Positions 44,168 to 54,357 are shown, counted from the stretch's first letter. The stretch is 64,000 bases of DNA from an uncultured Pseudomonadales bacterium (GCA_947494095.1 CANLTI010000001.1:62001-126000); one strand, 5' to 3'. The notes: a model not told the origin generated them from the letters alone. Translations and numbers: made by a program.

Positions 44168-47100
44168 CTATGGTGTGGTGTGGGGGTTTTGTGTGGTTTT
44201 TTTGGCGGAATAGTGGGGGTCTTTAACCTTGCCATACTCCTTTAACCAAAGCGCTTCAAACCCAATCCAGTTTAAATCAAAGCCACCTTGCAGCACTTTC
44301 ACTTTTACGGTGTATACGCCTTTTTGCACCTTAATATTTTTGTTGAGCGTATACGTTTGCCACTCGGGTGGAATACCTGAACCGCTGACATAGGCGGTAA
44401 CGGCTTGCTTGGCGAGCTTAATTTGGAAGCGACCGCCGCCGTTGATTGTATTGAGGCGGGAGGTGAGTTGATAAACCCCTTCCGATAGCGCGACGGTGTA
44501 TTCAAGCCACTCACCACTTTGCATGCAGGTGAGGCTTTGGCCGGCGGTGATATCGGTGGTATCGGTACTGGGGATTAAGTCGACGCCTGGACCACAGTGA
44601 GCACCTTGTTGCTTGTCTTTATCTTTGAAGTCTTGAAAGTGCTCTACCTCGACTTGGGCGTAAGCGACTAGCGCGCAGCCTTGAGCGTCGACAAGCGCGT
44701 TACTGGGTGAACCTAGACAGCTATCGAGCCTATCGATGATGCCGTCATTATCTTCATCACCATCAAACACCCGAATACTCACTACGCTTTGGTCGAGCGC
44801 TTGCTGCATGAGCTTTGTGCGTTCGGGCAAAAATAAATTTTGCATAGCGGGCTTGACGGTGTAGCGCTGGCCGTCGGGGCCGGCTTCGAGCTGGGTACTT
44901 AAAAACTCGACGGTTTGACTATCTGTTTTTAATGCCAAGGGTGCACCGAGCTGGTCGCTATGCTGGTTGTGGCAGCCCGCACAGGTCATTGAGTTGACAC
45001 GCGTGATGATATTGGTAGGGGTGAGCGTGGAGCCTACTTGGGCGAGTTTTGCCGCAATAGCGGCTTCAAAAGCCGGTGACATGGCCTCGATAACGCCCGG
45101 TTTTTGAGGCAGTCCTGAATGTTGGCGTCCAAGGTAACTGCTAAAGGGCAAGGTGGTATCAAGCTCGCTCACCATATTAGCAAGCAGTTGTTGGCCTGGG
45201 GTATGAATAGCATCGAGTACTGCTTGCTGAAAGGCGTCGGACTGAGCTTGTAAAGCGGGCTCTACAATACCCGCTAGCGCTGGAAAGGGGGTATCTTTTA
45301 GGCCTTCTTGTGCCACGTTTAAGGTGCAGCTAGGGGCGCAATTGCCAGCTCTTTTCGTGCGAAACTGCATAAAGACCCAATTACTGCGTTGATCGATGCG
45401 TGCGTTTAAGCGTATAGCGCCACTGCCTCGGTTTTCGCCGGCATAGTGACTGGCACTAATGGCGGGCGCAAAATGCTCAATACCTTTAAAAAAGAAAGTG
45501 TGCAGTAACTGGGCACGCTCTTGTGGATCGCGTTTTTGGCTGAGATTGGCCCAGTACTCTACGACTGGGCGGCAACCGGCTAAGCCGAGTTTTGGCTTGG
45601 GGTTGGGTAGACGCGCTTCAAAAATAAAGAAGTTAATGCGCGGGCTTAAATCGTTGCCGGCGTAGGCAATGCGGTATTCACCACAATCGCTACCATCACT
45701 ATTGGCGAGGTCGTAGCGGTTCACTAATGCAATGGGTTGGTAGTACGTTAGCTCGGTATCGAGACTCGCAAGAAAGGTGTCCATGCTGGCGCCTGGTGGG
45801 CTACAAAAACGCGGTCTTGCGGGGTCGTCCGCTTCTGGGTAGCCGTTAAATGTTCCACAATCTTGGCGCAGCTCGGCGAGCGCGAGCATGACATCGGCTG
45901 GGGATTGTTGGTGGTCAAGGCCAGTATCCAGCATTTGCTGCAAGACTGATTTGAGCTCAAAGTACTGCAAAATGCTTTTATCGGTCACCATCAGTGATTG
46001 TGCGGGGTTGATACTTAAGCTGTTGGAGTTGAGTTGACCGTCGCTGGCGGTCAGTTTAAAGACATAAGTGCCCGGTAGTGCGGGTGTGAAGCGTGTATTA
46101 GCATGTGTTGCGTTATTGATTGTGGCGGTTGGGCCGCTGAGCTGCTGCCAGCTAAAGCTTAGCGCATCACCCTCGGCATCAAACCCCCTACCTTTTAGTG
46201 CCGCGCTAAAACTAGCCGGTGCGCGAGTGGCGGCGTGGGCTGTTACCCGGGGCGCGGTATTGGGAATAGGCGCAATATTGAGCGTAACGGTGCTAGCGAG
46301 TGAGGTGAGCTCGCCATCAAAGACAAAGAGCGTAAAGCTCACTTTACCTAATGTCTCTGCGGTAAAGCTGGGTGTGACGGACGTGTTATCACTGAGCGTT
46401 ACAGGGCTACCGCTAATTTGGCTCCATTGATAGCTTATGGGGTTGGGGGCGCTATCGGGGTCGATAGAGTGGCTGCCATCTAGCGTGACTGTATCGCCAA
46501 GATAGACGCGGCGGTTTTGGCCCGCATCGGCGGCAGGTGCAATGTTGGGCTCTTTGACATTGACCACCACGGTACTGGGTAGCGAGCTTTTATCGCCATC
46601 GCTCACCGTCAGGCTAAAGACATAACTGCCAGCAATAACGGGGGCAAATGACGGTGTGGCGGTTTGACTGCCCAGCAAATTAACACGGAGGCCGCCGGTT
46701 TGTTGCCACCGGTAGCTTAACCGAGTGGGTAAGTTATCGGGGTCTTGTGAATAACTGCCGTCGAGCGTCACGCTACCGCCTAAAATAAACTGCTGGTCAG
46801 GGCCGGCATCGGCCACTGGCGTTTGGTTGTCAGGCGTTGTAATCAGCAGCGTTACAGTATCGATATTTGAGCTTAAATCGCCATCATCAACCGTGAGCGC
46901 AAAGGTATAGACACCTGCCTTTGTGGCTGTAAAGGTTGGGGTTGCGGTATGGGCATTTTGTAGGGCGGTGGCGGGCCCTGCGGTTTGCTCCCATAAATAA
47001 TTCAGTGCGACGCCACCGGTAATAAGGGTGTCGGGGTCTTGTGAGCGAGTGCCATTTAAAGTAATGGGCGTAAAGGCGAGTCGTGTTTGATCAACCCCCG

Positions 47101-50100
47101 CATTAGCGACCGGTGCTGAGTTTTCGTTGCTGGCGCTATCGATAAGTACGGCGTTATCGAGCCAAATATCGTTATTGCTGCTATTGCCAAAGTAAAAGCC
47201 AATTTTAACGTTACTATCGTCGTTGGGTTGCTGCCACTCAATGAAAACGGTTTGCTCGGTGTTGCTGGCCTCTAATTCAAAGACTTCATTAAAATAAGCG
47301 TTCCAAGGAGGGCCAAAATGCTCAATAACAAAGCGTATACTGCGAGGGAGTTCTTCGGCGTAGGCGTCTATTTTGAGGGTATAGGTTTTGCCTCCCTCGA
47401 GCGCCAGCGTTTGGTACATCTGTAGTGACCAATTGTTTGCGCCACTATCAATCACGTTCACATTTATCTTGCCTTCGGTGGGAGTGAACAGCGCGTTAGC
47501 ATCATCGATGACTAGGCTTTGCCAATTTTCTAGCCCTTTAGCAAAGCTGCCGTTGGCGAGCAAATTTTGCGTTTTGATATCGGCAACGGTTGCGGTGACC
47601 TCGGCCATAGGCGAGCTAAGGTCGCCATCGTGCACTACCAGTCCAAAGGTATAGCTGCCCACTTGTGTGGGCGTAAAGTAGGGCTCGGCAATTGTCGTAT
47701 CGTTAAGGCTAACTGTGGGGCCCGTAAGCTGTACCCACTGATAGGTTAAAGCAGAGGGTGCGGTGTCAGGGTCTAATGAGGCTGTGCCTTTGAGTTTAAC
47801 GTTGCGGCCTAAGGCCTGGGTAAAGCTGGCACCGGCGTCGGCTTGCGGTGGCACATTCAATAGCTCGCTCATGGTGACGGTGACAGTATCGGTGTGGCTA
47901 AACTCGCCATCACTCACAGTGAGTGCAAAGGTGTATAAACCCTCTTCAGTAGCAATAAATGAGGGGTTGGCTTGGTTGGCATTACTTAAAGTGACGGGTA
48001 GACCGGCCACTTGCGCCCAAGAGTAGGTGAGCTTGGGGACAGCGCCGTTGCCTAGAGGGAGACCGCTGTTAAGTGGATAGGCATAGTTAGGGTCGTAGCT
48101 TAGGCTGCCATCAAGAGGGGCCGGGAAGTTCATATAACCCTTGCTATCAGGCCCTGCAATGGCAATAGGAGGGAGGTTGCCGGTGTAGCCGCCACTTAAA
48201 AAGACGTTATCTAACCAAATATCGCTCAGGTCGCTCGCGCCCACATGAAAGCCAACTTTAGCGTTGTTAGTGGTGACAGGTTGTGTCCACTGCAAGGTAA
48301 AATGTTGAGCGTCCCCACTAACTTGGCCTGGAATGATGCTTGCGTTGAGCTGCAAATCACGCGACATATAGGGTATCCAAGTCCCTATCTCTTCAATTAC
48401 AACGCTAAAATCACGGCTAGGCGTACTACTTTGCATGTCAAAGTCGAGTGTATAAGTGGTACCGGCGACAAGGTTGATCCTTTGCATAATTTGCACCATC
48501 CAGCGTTCTTGGCTGCTTCTGGTAACATGAATATGAGCGCGGCCATCGGTATTACTAAACGTGGCCGTGCCGGTTTGCGCTTCGCCCTCCCAGTGCAGTA
48601 CGCCAACCTCACTCATACCCTCCTCAAAGGTGCCGTTTTTGAGGACATTGAGTGCCGTCACAACGGTGACAGTGATACTGGCGCTGTCGGTAAAGTCACC
48701 ATCACTGACGGTGAGGGTGTAAACGTAATCGCCCTCAACTGGCTGGCTCACTTGAATGATTGGTACGGTAGCGATGACTTGGCCATCGAGGGACCATTCG
48801 TAGCTCAGTTGTTGCCCATCGACATCTTTAGAGGCCGAGCCATCGAGCAAAAACTCTTGATTAATTGCGGCTAAAAAGTCGATGCCGGGGTGGGCTTGTG
48901 GTGGGTTTAAACCTGGCTCATCGGTAGTCACGTCAAGTGGGTCGCTAGTGCTTTCGTTGCCATATAAATCGCGCGCCACAATGGTAATGGTGTAATCCGT
49001 GGATGAGTCGAGGTTGTACAGTGTGCTCGCTGGCTCAGTGACAGTTTCGATAAATTCACCATCGAGGTACACGCTATAAGACACCACTTGGATATTATCG
49101 GTTGAGGCGGGCCAAGTTAAAGCCAGCGTTGTAGGGTTGATGTTAACCACGTCAATAGTGGTAGGCTGGCTGGGTGGTTCAGCATCGCCAAACTTGACCA
49201 TGGTCGCCACAGAGGGAACGCCATCGGCTAAGACAAAGAGCATATAGTGGCCGGGTTGAGCGAGGTTGGGGTCGCTCGGTGCATTAATGGTTAAGCCTTT
49301 GGCATTGGGTGTAAAGTTTAAGCGATTAATGCTTTGGGTTTGGTTAAATGCATGGGTAGTGGCGCTAAGGCGTATAAAATGTACGGCGGTAATGGCCTCT
49401 GGTTTAACCGCTGTGCTATCGAGCGCGACATCAAAGGTATCACCAAACGATAAGGCGCTTGGCGCCTGCGCAATGACAGGACGGGTACCTTGAAATAAAT
49501 AGGGCGGTGAGTAAATTTCGAGGTTGGGGTTTTCGATGCCGCCATCGGCCGCTGGACGACCGCCACCTCCTATTTGCACGCGGCCATCGGGTAACAATAC
49601 GGCGTTAGAGTGATAAGCACGGCCGTGAGTTTGGGCGGCGACTTCTTCCCAAGTATCGGTGGCAGGGTCGTATATTTCGGCAATAGTGACAAGGCCGTCA
49701 CCATTATTAAAGCCTTGCGCGCTGGTGCCACTGGTGACCAGTACTTTGCCATCGGCCATAAGAGTGGCGTTTAAATGACGGCGGGCGTGGTGCATAGGCG
49801 CCACTCGCTTCCATTGCGGGTTATCGACATTAAGATCGATAACTTCGGCGGTATTGGTCGGTGGATTGTCGGCCCCGCCCATGACTAAAATTTTGCCTTC
49901 TTCAAACATAACGGCACTGCCATAGCCTCTAAAGCCCTCAAACTTCATATCGGGGCCACGTGTCCATTGGCCTGTGCCTGAGGTGTCTAAAAACCAGGTG
50001 TCGCGATCAGGTCCTGCCTTAAAGACGCGGCCATCGGGAGCGACAAACATGCGCGGGTAAAAGTCTCGGCCTGTGGGCTCGGAGTCTTCAGCGGTAATGA

Positions 50101-50680
50101 GGTTGCGCCAAGTGTTGGTTTGCAGTTGCCAAATCTGGGGCAAATCGTTTTTGTTGTTATAGCCATCAATGGCGCCATTGAGGACAAGTACATCCCCATT
50201 AGGCAAGATGGTATTTGTGGCATACCAGCGTCCGGCATTCATATTGGGTACCGAGGTATCCCAAGTATCGCTAAAAGGGTCATAAATGGTGGCGCGCGAT
50301 TGCCCGTGGGCATCGGCTTCGTCGTGACCACCTTGAATAAACACGCGACCATCGGGTAGTACTGAATGACCTGAACAAAACAAATCATAAGGCGGTAGTG
50401 TGGGGGTGGTGAGAGACTCCTCTATGGGGTCCCAAATACGAATCTCTTCTATCATGGGTCGCCCTTGACCGCCCTCGGCATAATTTAATACTTTGCCGTT
50501 GGGCATCACTATCATATGGACAGCTACAATATCGCCGTTATACACGGGGCTCCATTGGCCAGCTATAGCGGGCGAATCGAGTGGACCGGCTTGAGTTGGA
50601 GCGCTGGTGAGCGGTAGGTAAACGGCATTAACAGCCAATGCCAAAATAGCCAAGCCTAGGTGCTTGATACGTTTCTTCAT
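44168..50680 (-). CDS. Giant secreted galactose-oxidase-like copper-radical protein with CxxCH domain and CBM6
   Basis: About 2170 aa. Signal peptide (MKKRIKHLGLAILALAVN..., ending TQAG). N-terminal Kelch/galactose-oxidase domain with every expected active-site residue: C102 (LFCSGHS) and Y153 (GRWYATN) for the Cys-Tyr cofactor, Y356-H357 (RAYHSNAVLLPDGRV), H443 (TTHAFNQ), then the DUF1929 C-terminal sheet (YSPPYLF; PGHYMLFVLADGVPS). Then FN3 (about 490-590), PKD-type repeats, two carbohydrate-binding-like modules (about 685-835; 1045-1180), more PKD repeats to about 1570, a 400-aa domain with C1900-x-x-C1903-H1904 (TCAGCHNQH), a Ca-binding DGDEDNDGIID piece and a C-terminal CBM6 (about 2012-2160). 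Start at 50680: AAAGGA ribosome site. Predicted extracellular carbohydrate/alcohol oxidase. Confidence 0.9.
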   Translation of the reverse strand: MKKRIKHLGLAILALAVNAVYLPLTSAPTQAGPLDSPAIAGQWSPVYNGDIVAVHMIVMPNGKVLNYAEGGQGRPMIEEIRIWDPIEESLTTPTLPPYDLFCSGHSVLPDGRVFIQGGHDEADAHGQSRATIYDPFSDTWDTSVPNMNAGRWYATNTILPNGDVLVLNGAIDGYNNKNDLPQIWQLQTNTWRNLITAEDSEPTGRDFYPRMFVAPDGRVFKAGPDRDTWFLDTSGTGQWTRGPDMKFEGFRGYGSAVMFEEGKILVMGGADNPPTNTAEVIDLNVDNPQWKRVAPMHHARRHLNATLMADGKVLVTSGTSAQGFNNGDGLVTIAEIYDPATDTWEEVAAQTHGRAYHSNAVLLPDGRVQIGGGGRPAADGGIENPNLEIYSPPYLFQGTRPVIAQAPSALSFGDTFDVALDSTAVKPEAITAVHFIRLSATTHAFNQTQSINRLNFTPNAKGLTINAPSDPNLAQPGHYMLFVLADGVPSVATMVKFGDAEPPSQPTTIDVVNINPTTLALTWPASTDNIQVVSYSVYLDGEFIETVTEPASTLYNLDSSTDYTITIVARDLYGNESTSDPLDVTTDEPGLNPPQAHPGIDFLAAINQEFLLDGSASKDVDGQQLSYEWSLDGQVIATVPIIQVSQPVEGDYVYTLTVSDGDFTDSASITVTVVTALNVLKNGTFEEGMSEVGVLHWEGEAQTGTATFSNTDGRAHIHVTRSSQERWMVQIMQRINLVAGTTYTLDFDMQSSTPSRDFSVVIEEIGTWIPYMSRDLQLNASIIPGQVSGDAQHFTLQWTQPVTTNNAKVGFHVGASDLSDIWLDNVFLSGGYTGNLPPIAIAGPDSKGYMNFPAPLDGSLSYDPNYAYPLNSGLPLGNGAVPKLTYSWAQVAGLPVTLSNANQANPSFIATEEGLYTFALTVSDGEFSHTDTVTVTMSELLNVPPQADAGASFTQALGRNVKLKGTASLDPDTAPSALTYQWVQLTGPTVSLNDTTIAEPYFTPTQVGSYTFGLVVHDGDLSSPMAEVTATVADIKTQNLLANGSFAKGLENWQSLVIDDANALFTPTEGKINVNVIDSGANNWSLQMYQTLALEGGKTYTLKIDAYAEELPRSIRFVIEHFGPPWNAYFNEVFELEASNTEQTVFIEWQQPNDDSNVKIGFYFGNSSNNDIWLDNAVLIDSASNENSAPVANAGVDQTRLAFTPITLNGTRSQDPDTLITGGVALNYLWEQTAGPATALQNAHTATPTFTATKAGVYTFALTVDDGDLSSNIDTVTLLITTPDNQTPVADAGPDQQFILGGSVTLDGSYSQDPDNLPTRLSYRWQQTGGLRVNLLGSQTATPSFAPVIAGSYVFSLTVSDGDKSSLPSTVVVNVKEPNIAPAADAGQNRRVYLGDTVTLDGSHSIDPDSAPNPISYQWSQISGSPVTLSDNTSVTPSFTAETLGKVSFTLFVFDGELTSLASTVTLNIAPIPNTAPRVTAHAATRAPASFSAALKGRGFDAEGDALSFSWQQLSGPTATINNATHANTRFTPALPGTYVFKLTASDGQLNSNSLSINPAQSLMVTDKSILQYFELKSVLQQMLDTGLDHQQSPADVMLALAELRQDCGTFNGYPEADDPARPRFCSPPGASMDTFLASLDTELTYYQPIALVNRYDLANSDGSDCGEYRIAYAGNDLSPRINFFIFEARLPNPKPKLGLAGCRPVVEYWANLSQKRDPQERAQLLHTFFFKGIEHFAPAISASHYAGENRGSGAIRLNARIDQRSNWVFMQFRTKRAGNCAPSCTLNVAQEGLKDTPFPALAGIVEPALQAQSDAFQQAVLDAIHTPGQQLLANMVSELDTTLPFSSYLGRQHSGLPQKPGVIEAMSPAFEAAIAAKLAQVGSTLTPTNIITRVNSMTCAGCHNQHSDQLGAPLALKTDSQTVEFLSTQLEAGPDGQRYTVKPAMQNLFLPERTKLMQQALDQSVVSIRVFDGDEDNDGIIDRLDSCLGSPSNALVDAQGCALVAYAQVEVEHFQDFKDKDKQQGAHCGPGVDLIPSTDTTDITAGQSLTCMQSGEWLEYTVALSEGVYQLTSRLNTINGGGRFQIKLAKQAVTAYVSGSGIPPEWQTYTLNKNIKVQKGVYTVKVKVLQGGFDLNWIGFEALWLKEYGKVKDPHYSAKKTTQNPHTTP

Positions 50681-50787
50681 GATTAATCCTTTCATAAATA
50701 TCAGCAGAGCAAGCCCTGCGAGCTCTTGCAAATTGAATGCGGGCCGCGCTTGCGGCCGCCGAGCGTGCCTGTTGCCAAGTGATACTC

Positions 50788-50824
50788 TAATGAGACAATC
50801 AATGAGACAACTAATGAGACACGC
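50788..50824. repeat. Short direct repeats in divergent intergenic region
   Basis: Three imperfect units of AATGAGACAA-C. The rest of 50681-51305 is AT-rich with one strong hairpin (next entry). Confidence 0.6.
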
Positions 50825-51120
50825 ATTTATTTAAGCTTAAGGGCAAAAAGCGAAACAGTGAATGCCTCAGAGGCTAGGATGTTTTTTTACATGACAAAAA
50901 GAGAGATACGGCCTACATTAATGTATTTATCGTTGCTTATGGATGTGCGCCACGTTGATATTTATGGTAATTGGTAGGGTAGTTAGCGGCCATACATACA
51001 AAAATACTGCTCTAAAGGTCGGTTTTTAAGGTCACTCTTTGCCGAATGTCTTTGTCTATTATGCGTTGAATAAGATATGAGCTTAAATGCTGTGTTAACT
51101 AAAATATACGCTTTAAATCA

Positions 51121-51150
51121 CACGCTTTAGATCTACTGCTCTAAAGCGTG
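51121..51150. promoter_or_regulatory. 11-bp palindrome upstream of MbnP-like gene
   Basis: CACGCTTTAGA and its exact complement separated by TCTACTGC. A related ACTGCTCTAAAG half lies at about 51006-51017. Could be a regulator-binding site for the divergent redox genes or a terminator-like hairpin (tail ATTAAATTTT); undecided. Confidence 0.5.
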
Positions 51151-51305
51151 ATTAAATTTTGCTGCGTGTGTAATAAGCCATATAGAATGTAGCCTAAATG
51201 CTAGTGATAAAAATGTATTAAAAAACTGCACGTTTTGATACGGGGTGGTGAATAAGGGCGGTTGCTATATGCACGGCTTCGATATTAATGATGTTTGAGG
51301 TGATT

Positions 51306-52301
51306 ATGAGTTTAAGGAATATTAGTGTGTTAGGCGGTGTAAAAACAACGGTTTTTAGGTATGTAAAAAGACTGAGCCATCATCAAAAAAGCGTAGGGCT
51401 TAAGCATTTTAGAGGGCTTGTGTTATTAAGTTGTATCGGCGTGTTGGTAGGGGGTTGCGTTGATGATGATGCGTCACCAGAGAACCAAGCAGATCAGCCC
51501 TTAATACTGAACTTTAAAGGACTGATAGGTAGTGAAGACTTCTTGTGTGGTAAAACGTACGAAAATATAGGCATAGGTAAGCATGATTACCGAGCTGAAG
51601 GTTTGCGTATGTATGTGAGCCGTTTGAGAGCGCTGTTAGATAACGGCACTGAAGTAACAGCCTCGCTGTCAGAAGATGGTGTGTGGCAGCACGATAATGT
51701 CGCGTTGCTAGATTTTGGTGCTGATTGTGATCGTGGTGACGAGCAGGCGCTAAATACAGCCGTTGATGCCAACGTACTGCTTTACAGTACTCGCAGAGTG
51801 ACAGGTGTGTGCTTTGATATGGGTATTCCTTTTGATCGTAATCATCAGCGTGTCGAAGGTGCATTACCACCATTGGATACAACAGCGTTGTTTAATAGTG
51901 TTCAAAATGGCCGTACGTTTTTACGTTTAGATGGTACCGCCAACCCCGAAGACAAACCACAAACATTCAATGTTCAGCTTAAAAGTACTGGGTGTCTTTC
52001 GGAAGCCAAAAACCGTCGCCCTTCGGTGGCTTGCGGAAACCCTAATATTGCGCAGGTGTGTTTAGATTTAGACCCTCAAACACAGGCCATTGCCTTTGAT
52101 ATTAAGTCATTGTTGGCGGGCGCGGATGTGTCTAAAAATAAAGATGCTGAGCTAGGCTGCTATTCGGCAAAAAATGACAGCGAATGCACCACGATTGTGC
52201 CGGCCTTGGGTATTAGTTTTGAGCTTATTGAACCCGAAGAAGAGGCAATGAGTTTTGTTCCTCAAATGCAAACCGTGTTTAAAGTTGTCAATATGAATTA
52301 G
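51306..52301 (+). CDS. MbnP-like copper-binding lipoprotein
   Basis: Lipobox VGGC at about residue 52 after an unusually long basic N-terminal segment. Mature part matches the MbnP/metallo-mystery-pair (four-Cys) family: LNFKGLIGSEDFLCGKTYENIG, the strand RAEGLRMYVSRLRALL, WQHDNVALLDFGADC, VTGVCFDMGIPFDRNHQRVEGALPPLD, FLRLDG, with further Cys pairs. MbnP proteins bind copper and normally sit next to a diheme MbnH peroxidase; none is present here. Instead the divergent neighbour is the galactose-oxidase-like protein with a CxxCH heme motif. Start at 51306 (MSLRNIS) because GAGGTG is 6 nt before it. A MITE follows 20 bp after the stop. Confidence 0.82.
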   Translation: MSLRNISVLGGVKTTVFRYVKRLSHHQKSVGLKHFRGLVLLSCIGVLVGGCVDDDASPENQADQPLILNFKGLIGSEDFLCGKTYENIGIGKHDYRAEGLRMYVSRLRALLDNGTEVTASLSEDGVWQHDNVALLDFGADCDRGDEQALNTAVDANVLLYSTRRVTGVCFDMGIPFDRNHQRVEGALPPLDTTALFNSVQNGRTFLRLDGTANPEDKPQTFNVQLKSTGCLSEAKNRRPSVACGNPNIAQVCLDLDPQTQAIAFDIKSLLAGADVSKNKDAELGCYSAKNDSECTTIVPALGISFELIEPEEEAMSFVPQMQTVFKVVNMN

Positions 52302-52320
52302 GCATCATGCTTGAAAGCGA

Positions 52321-52571
52321 GTCACTATTGAGCTCAGCTGATAAACCTTAGCTGATAAGCCTCATCTGATAGAGTGCTGATGGATTGTTTTCTGGGTATT
52401 TAAGCGCCGGGCCTTGCAGGGAACGCAGGGGTTAGACTTTGCACCTGCATAAGGATGTGCAAGATTAGACTTTGCATGAGCGCAAAGTTGAGGAGTACAA
52501 AGTTGCAGATTGCTTGAGCGGCCCAGCAAATGATTCATTGGCGCCCAATTTTGGCGCCTCTGAATAGTTAC
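52321..52571 (-). mobile_element. MITE copy with variant hairpins, perfect 8-bp duplication
   Basis: Starts GTCACTATTGAG, ends CTGAATAGTTAC, 251 bp, flanked by GAAAGCGA on both sides (8/8). Contains a hairpin variant GACTTTG-CATGAGCG-CAAAGTT, additional GACTTTGCACC / ATGTGCAAGA pieces and a duplicated CTGATAA segment at its left end. Confidence 0.87.
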
Positions 52572-52689
52572 GAAAGCGATTGTATTTGAATGCTAGCGCA
52601 GCGCTTCTCATTTTTATATCTTAGAGTCAGCACTAGAGTGTATCGCAATTAAATACCAGTCTATAAATCGATATTGCTTGATGGGTTAT

Positions 52690-54357
52690 CTATTGCGATG
52701 ATGCGACGTTGAGCTCCCCGATAATAATACTGTTATGACGAATAATGTATCGTGTAGCGAGTGCCTGTGCGGCGTAAGTTAGGCTAACCGAAAAGTGCAG
52801 GTTGTCGCTGTGATCAGGTGAATGAGGTGTGAAATAAGCGCGGCTTAAGAGCTCGCCGTTTTCATCATAGGCTTCGGCAGTATAGGGGCTTGCACTCGGT
52901 GAAGTGAGTGCTTTTGGGCTTGCGACTGCGTGCTTGATGGTGGCACTATTGTTATTTAACGTCCCGATTAATGCTGTGATTTTTTGTGCGCGAGCGCTCT
53001 GGTTTGACGAGTTAATTAGAGTAGTTTTTTGTTGGTTTTGAGCTTGTGCACCCGCTGCGTTTTTAACGGTAATCGCGCTCAGCATACCTTCGTAGGTGTA
53101 GTCGCTAATCCACGCGGGGTTGCAGTAGCTCATGATATCTTCATTGCCCTCTTTTAAGACAATACCGCTATCGCGAGATGAGTTAAAAAAGCCGTAAACG
53201 CCTAGTTGGCCATCGGGGTAAGGGTAGTTGCGGTCTGGGTGAGCGGGCTCGCCGCAAGGCGCGTGCTCACGGCCAAAGTTATGGCCGAGCTCATGAGCAA
53301 TTGTTGTAGCGTAAGGTAGGCTCACCATTGTTTTGTAGCCTACGTAACCATAACCGGCGGTGTTGTCATTGGGGTCGAGGCTTAGCGGGTGACCGAGCAA
53401 ACCTACGTAATAGCGTTCGCTTTCTCCATTGCTTATTTGTAGCGCTGATATCGCTTGAAGCAGTTCCTCCCAGTCGCTGCCTTCATAAATATAGGGCTCT
53501 ATGACATCAAGGGTGTAACTGGGTATTGGTAAAAGACTTAAGCTAACACGAAAGGCTTTTTGCAGGGCGTCTGCGTCAGTTTTGGGGCTAACGCCTCTGA
53601 CTACAACGGGTACAAGCACAATATCAAGCGGCTTGACGGTAGCTATTTTGAGTGGCGCGTAGCCTTGTTTTGGGTAGCGGTTATTCGATTCATTGCTCTC
53701 GGGTATGGCGTTATTACCATCAACTTCTAAGTAATATTCGGTGCCTGGCACAATAATATCGGCAGGAATTTCTGCGTTAAAGGTTTGAGCCAAATCTGCT
53801 TCATTGATGGCTTGAGGGATTGACGCTGGCCCCTCGAGAGCAATGCTGCCCGTGCGACCTGTGGCTAATTTATAATAAAAGGTGGCGGTGCTGTTTAATT
53901 GGGTATTTGTCGAATCTTGATCGCGGCCAGTAATAAAGGTGCGCAGTATTGCGGCGCGATTGGCCACTAATGCCACTTGCTGATTCAGTAATTGTGCCGA
54001 ATCGCCTTGAGTGGTGCTTTGCATAAAATAGTTACGATTAATGGCGATATCAATCGCGCTCTCTAAGGTCGTGGGCGCACTAGAGTTTGCTTGGTTTGAG
54101 CTAGGTGCGCTGCTCGAGCTAGGCTGAGTATTTGAGCTGGATATAGTACTGGAGAGGCTACTCACATCTTGGTGACTGGACTGCATGGTATCAGAGGATT
54201 CTTGACTCGAAGGGTTCTGAATACTGATCGATGTGGTTGAGGACTGTGCCGTAGAGGATGGATCTGTCGCCGGAGTCGTGCCTGTGCATGCCCATAAAAG
54301 GCTGGTTAAACTCAATAGTAATCCGCTTTGTGATACTTTTGCGAGTGTACGCAGCAT
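52690..54357 (-). CDS. Zinc metalloprotease lipoprotein
   Basis: Lipobox LWAC at about residue 24, then a 70-aa Ser/Gln/Thr-rich linker typical of cell-surface proteins in this group. Residues about 100-240 form a CARDB-like beta domain (VPGTEYYLEVDGNNAIPESNESNN). The catalytic part has HELGHNFGREHAPCG (about residue 351; HExxHxxGxxH metzincin zinc site) and the Met-turn DIMSYCNPAWISDYTYEGML. Closest in style to M66-like/StcE-type or gametolysin-like zinc proteases. Substrate unknown. It stands between the redox genes and apbE on the minus strand. Confidence 0.85.
   Translation of the reverse strand: MLRTLAKVSQSGLLLSLTSLLWACTGTTPATDPSSTAQSSTTSISIQNPSSQESSDTMQSSHQDVSSLSSTISSSNTQPSSSSAPSSNQANSSAPTTLESAIDIAINRNYFMQSTTQGDSAQLLNQQVALVANRAAILRTFITGRDQDSTNTQLNSTATFYYKLATGRTGSIALEGPASIPQAINEADLAQTFNAEIPADIIVPGTEYYLEVDGNNAIPESNESNNRYPKQGYAPLKIATVKPLDIVLVPVVVRGVSPKTDADALQKAFRVSLSLLPIPSYTLDVIEPYIYEGSDWEELLQAISALQISNGESERYYVGLLGHPLSLDPNDNTAGYGYVGYKTMVSLPYATTIAHELGHNFGREHAPCGEPAHPDRNYPYPDGQLGVYGFFNSSRDSGIVLKEGNEDIMSYCNPAWISDYTYEGMLSAITVKNAAGAQAQNQQKTTLINSSNQSARAQKITALIGTLNNNSATIKHAVASPKALTSPSASPYTAEAYDENGELLSRAYFTPHSPDHSDNLHFSVSLTYAAQALATRYIIRHNSIIIGELNVASSQ

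Noticed and set aside
48245..48874. 209-aa plus-strand open frame
   Set aside because: Antisense to the giant galactose-oxidase-like gene, whose domains are clear; composition is that of a shadow frame.
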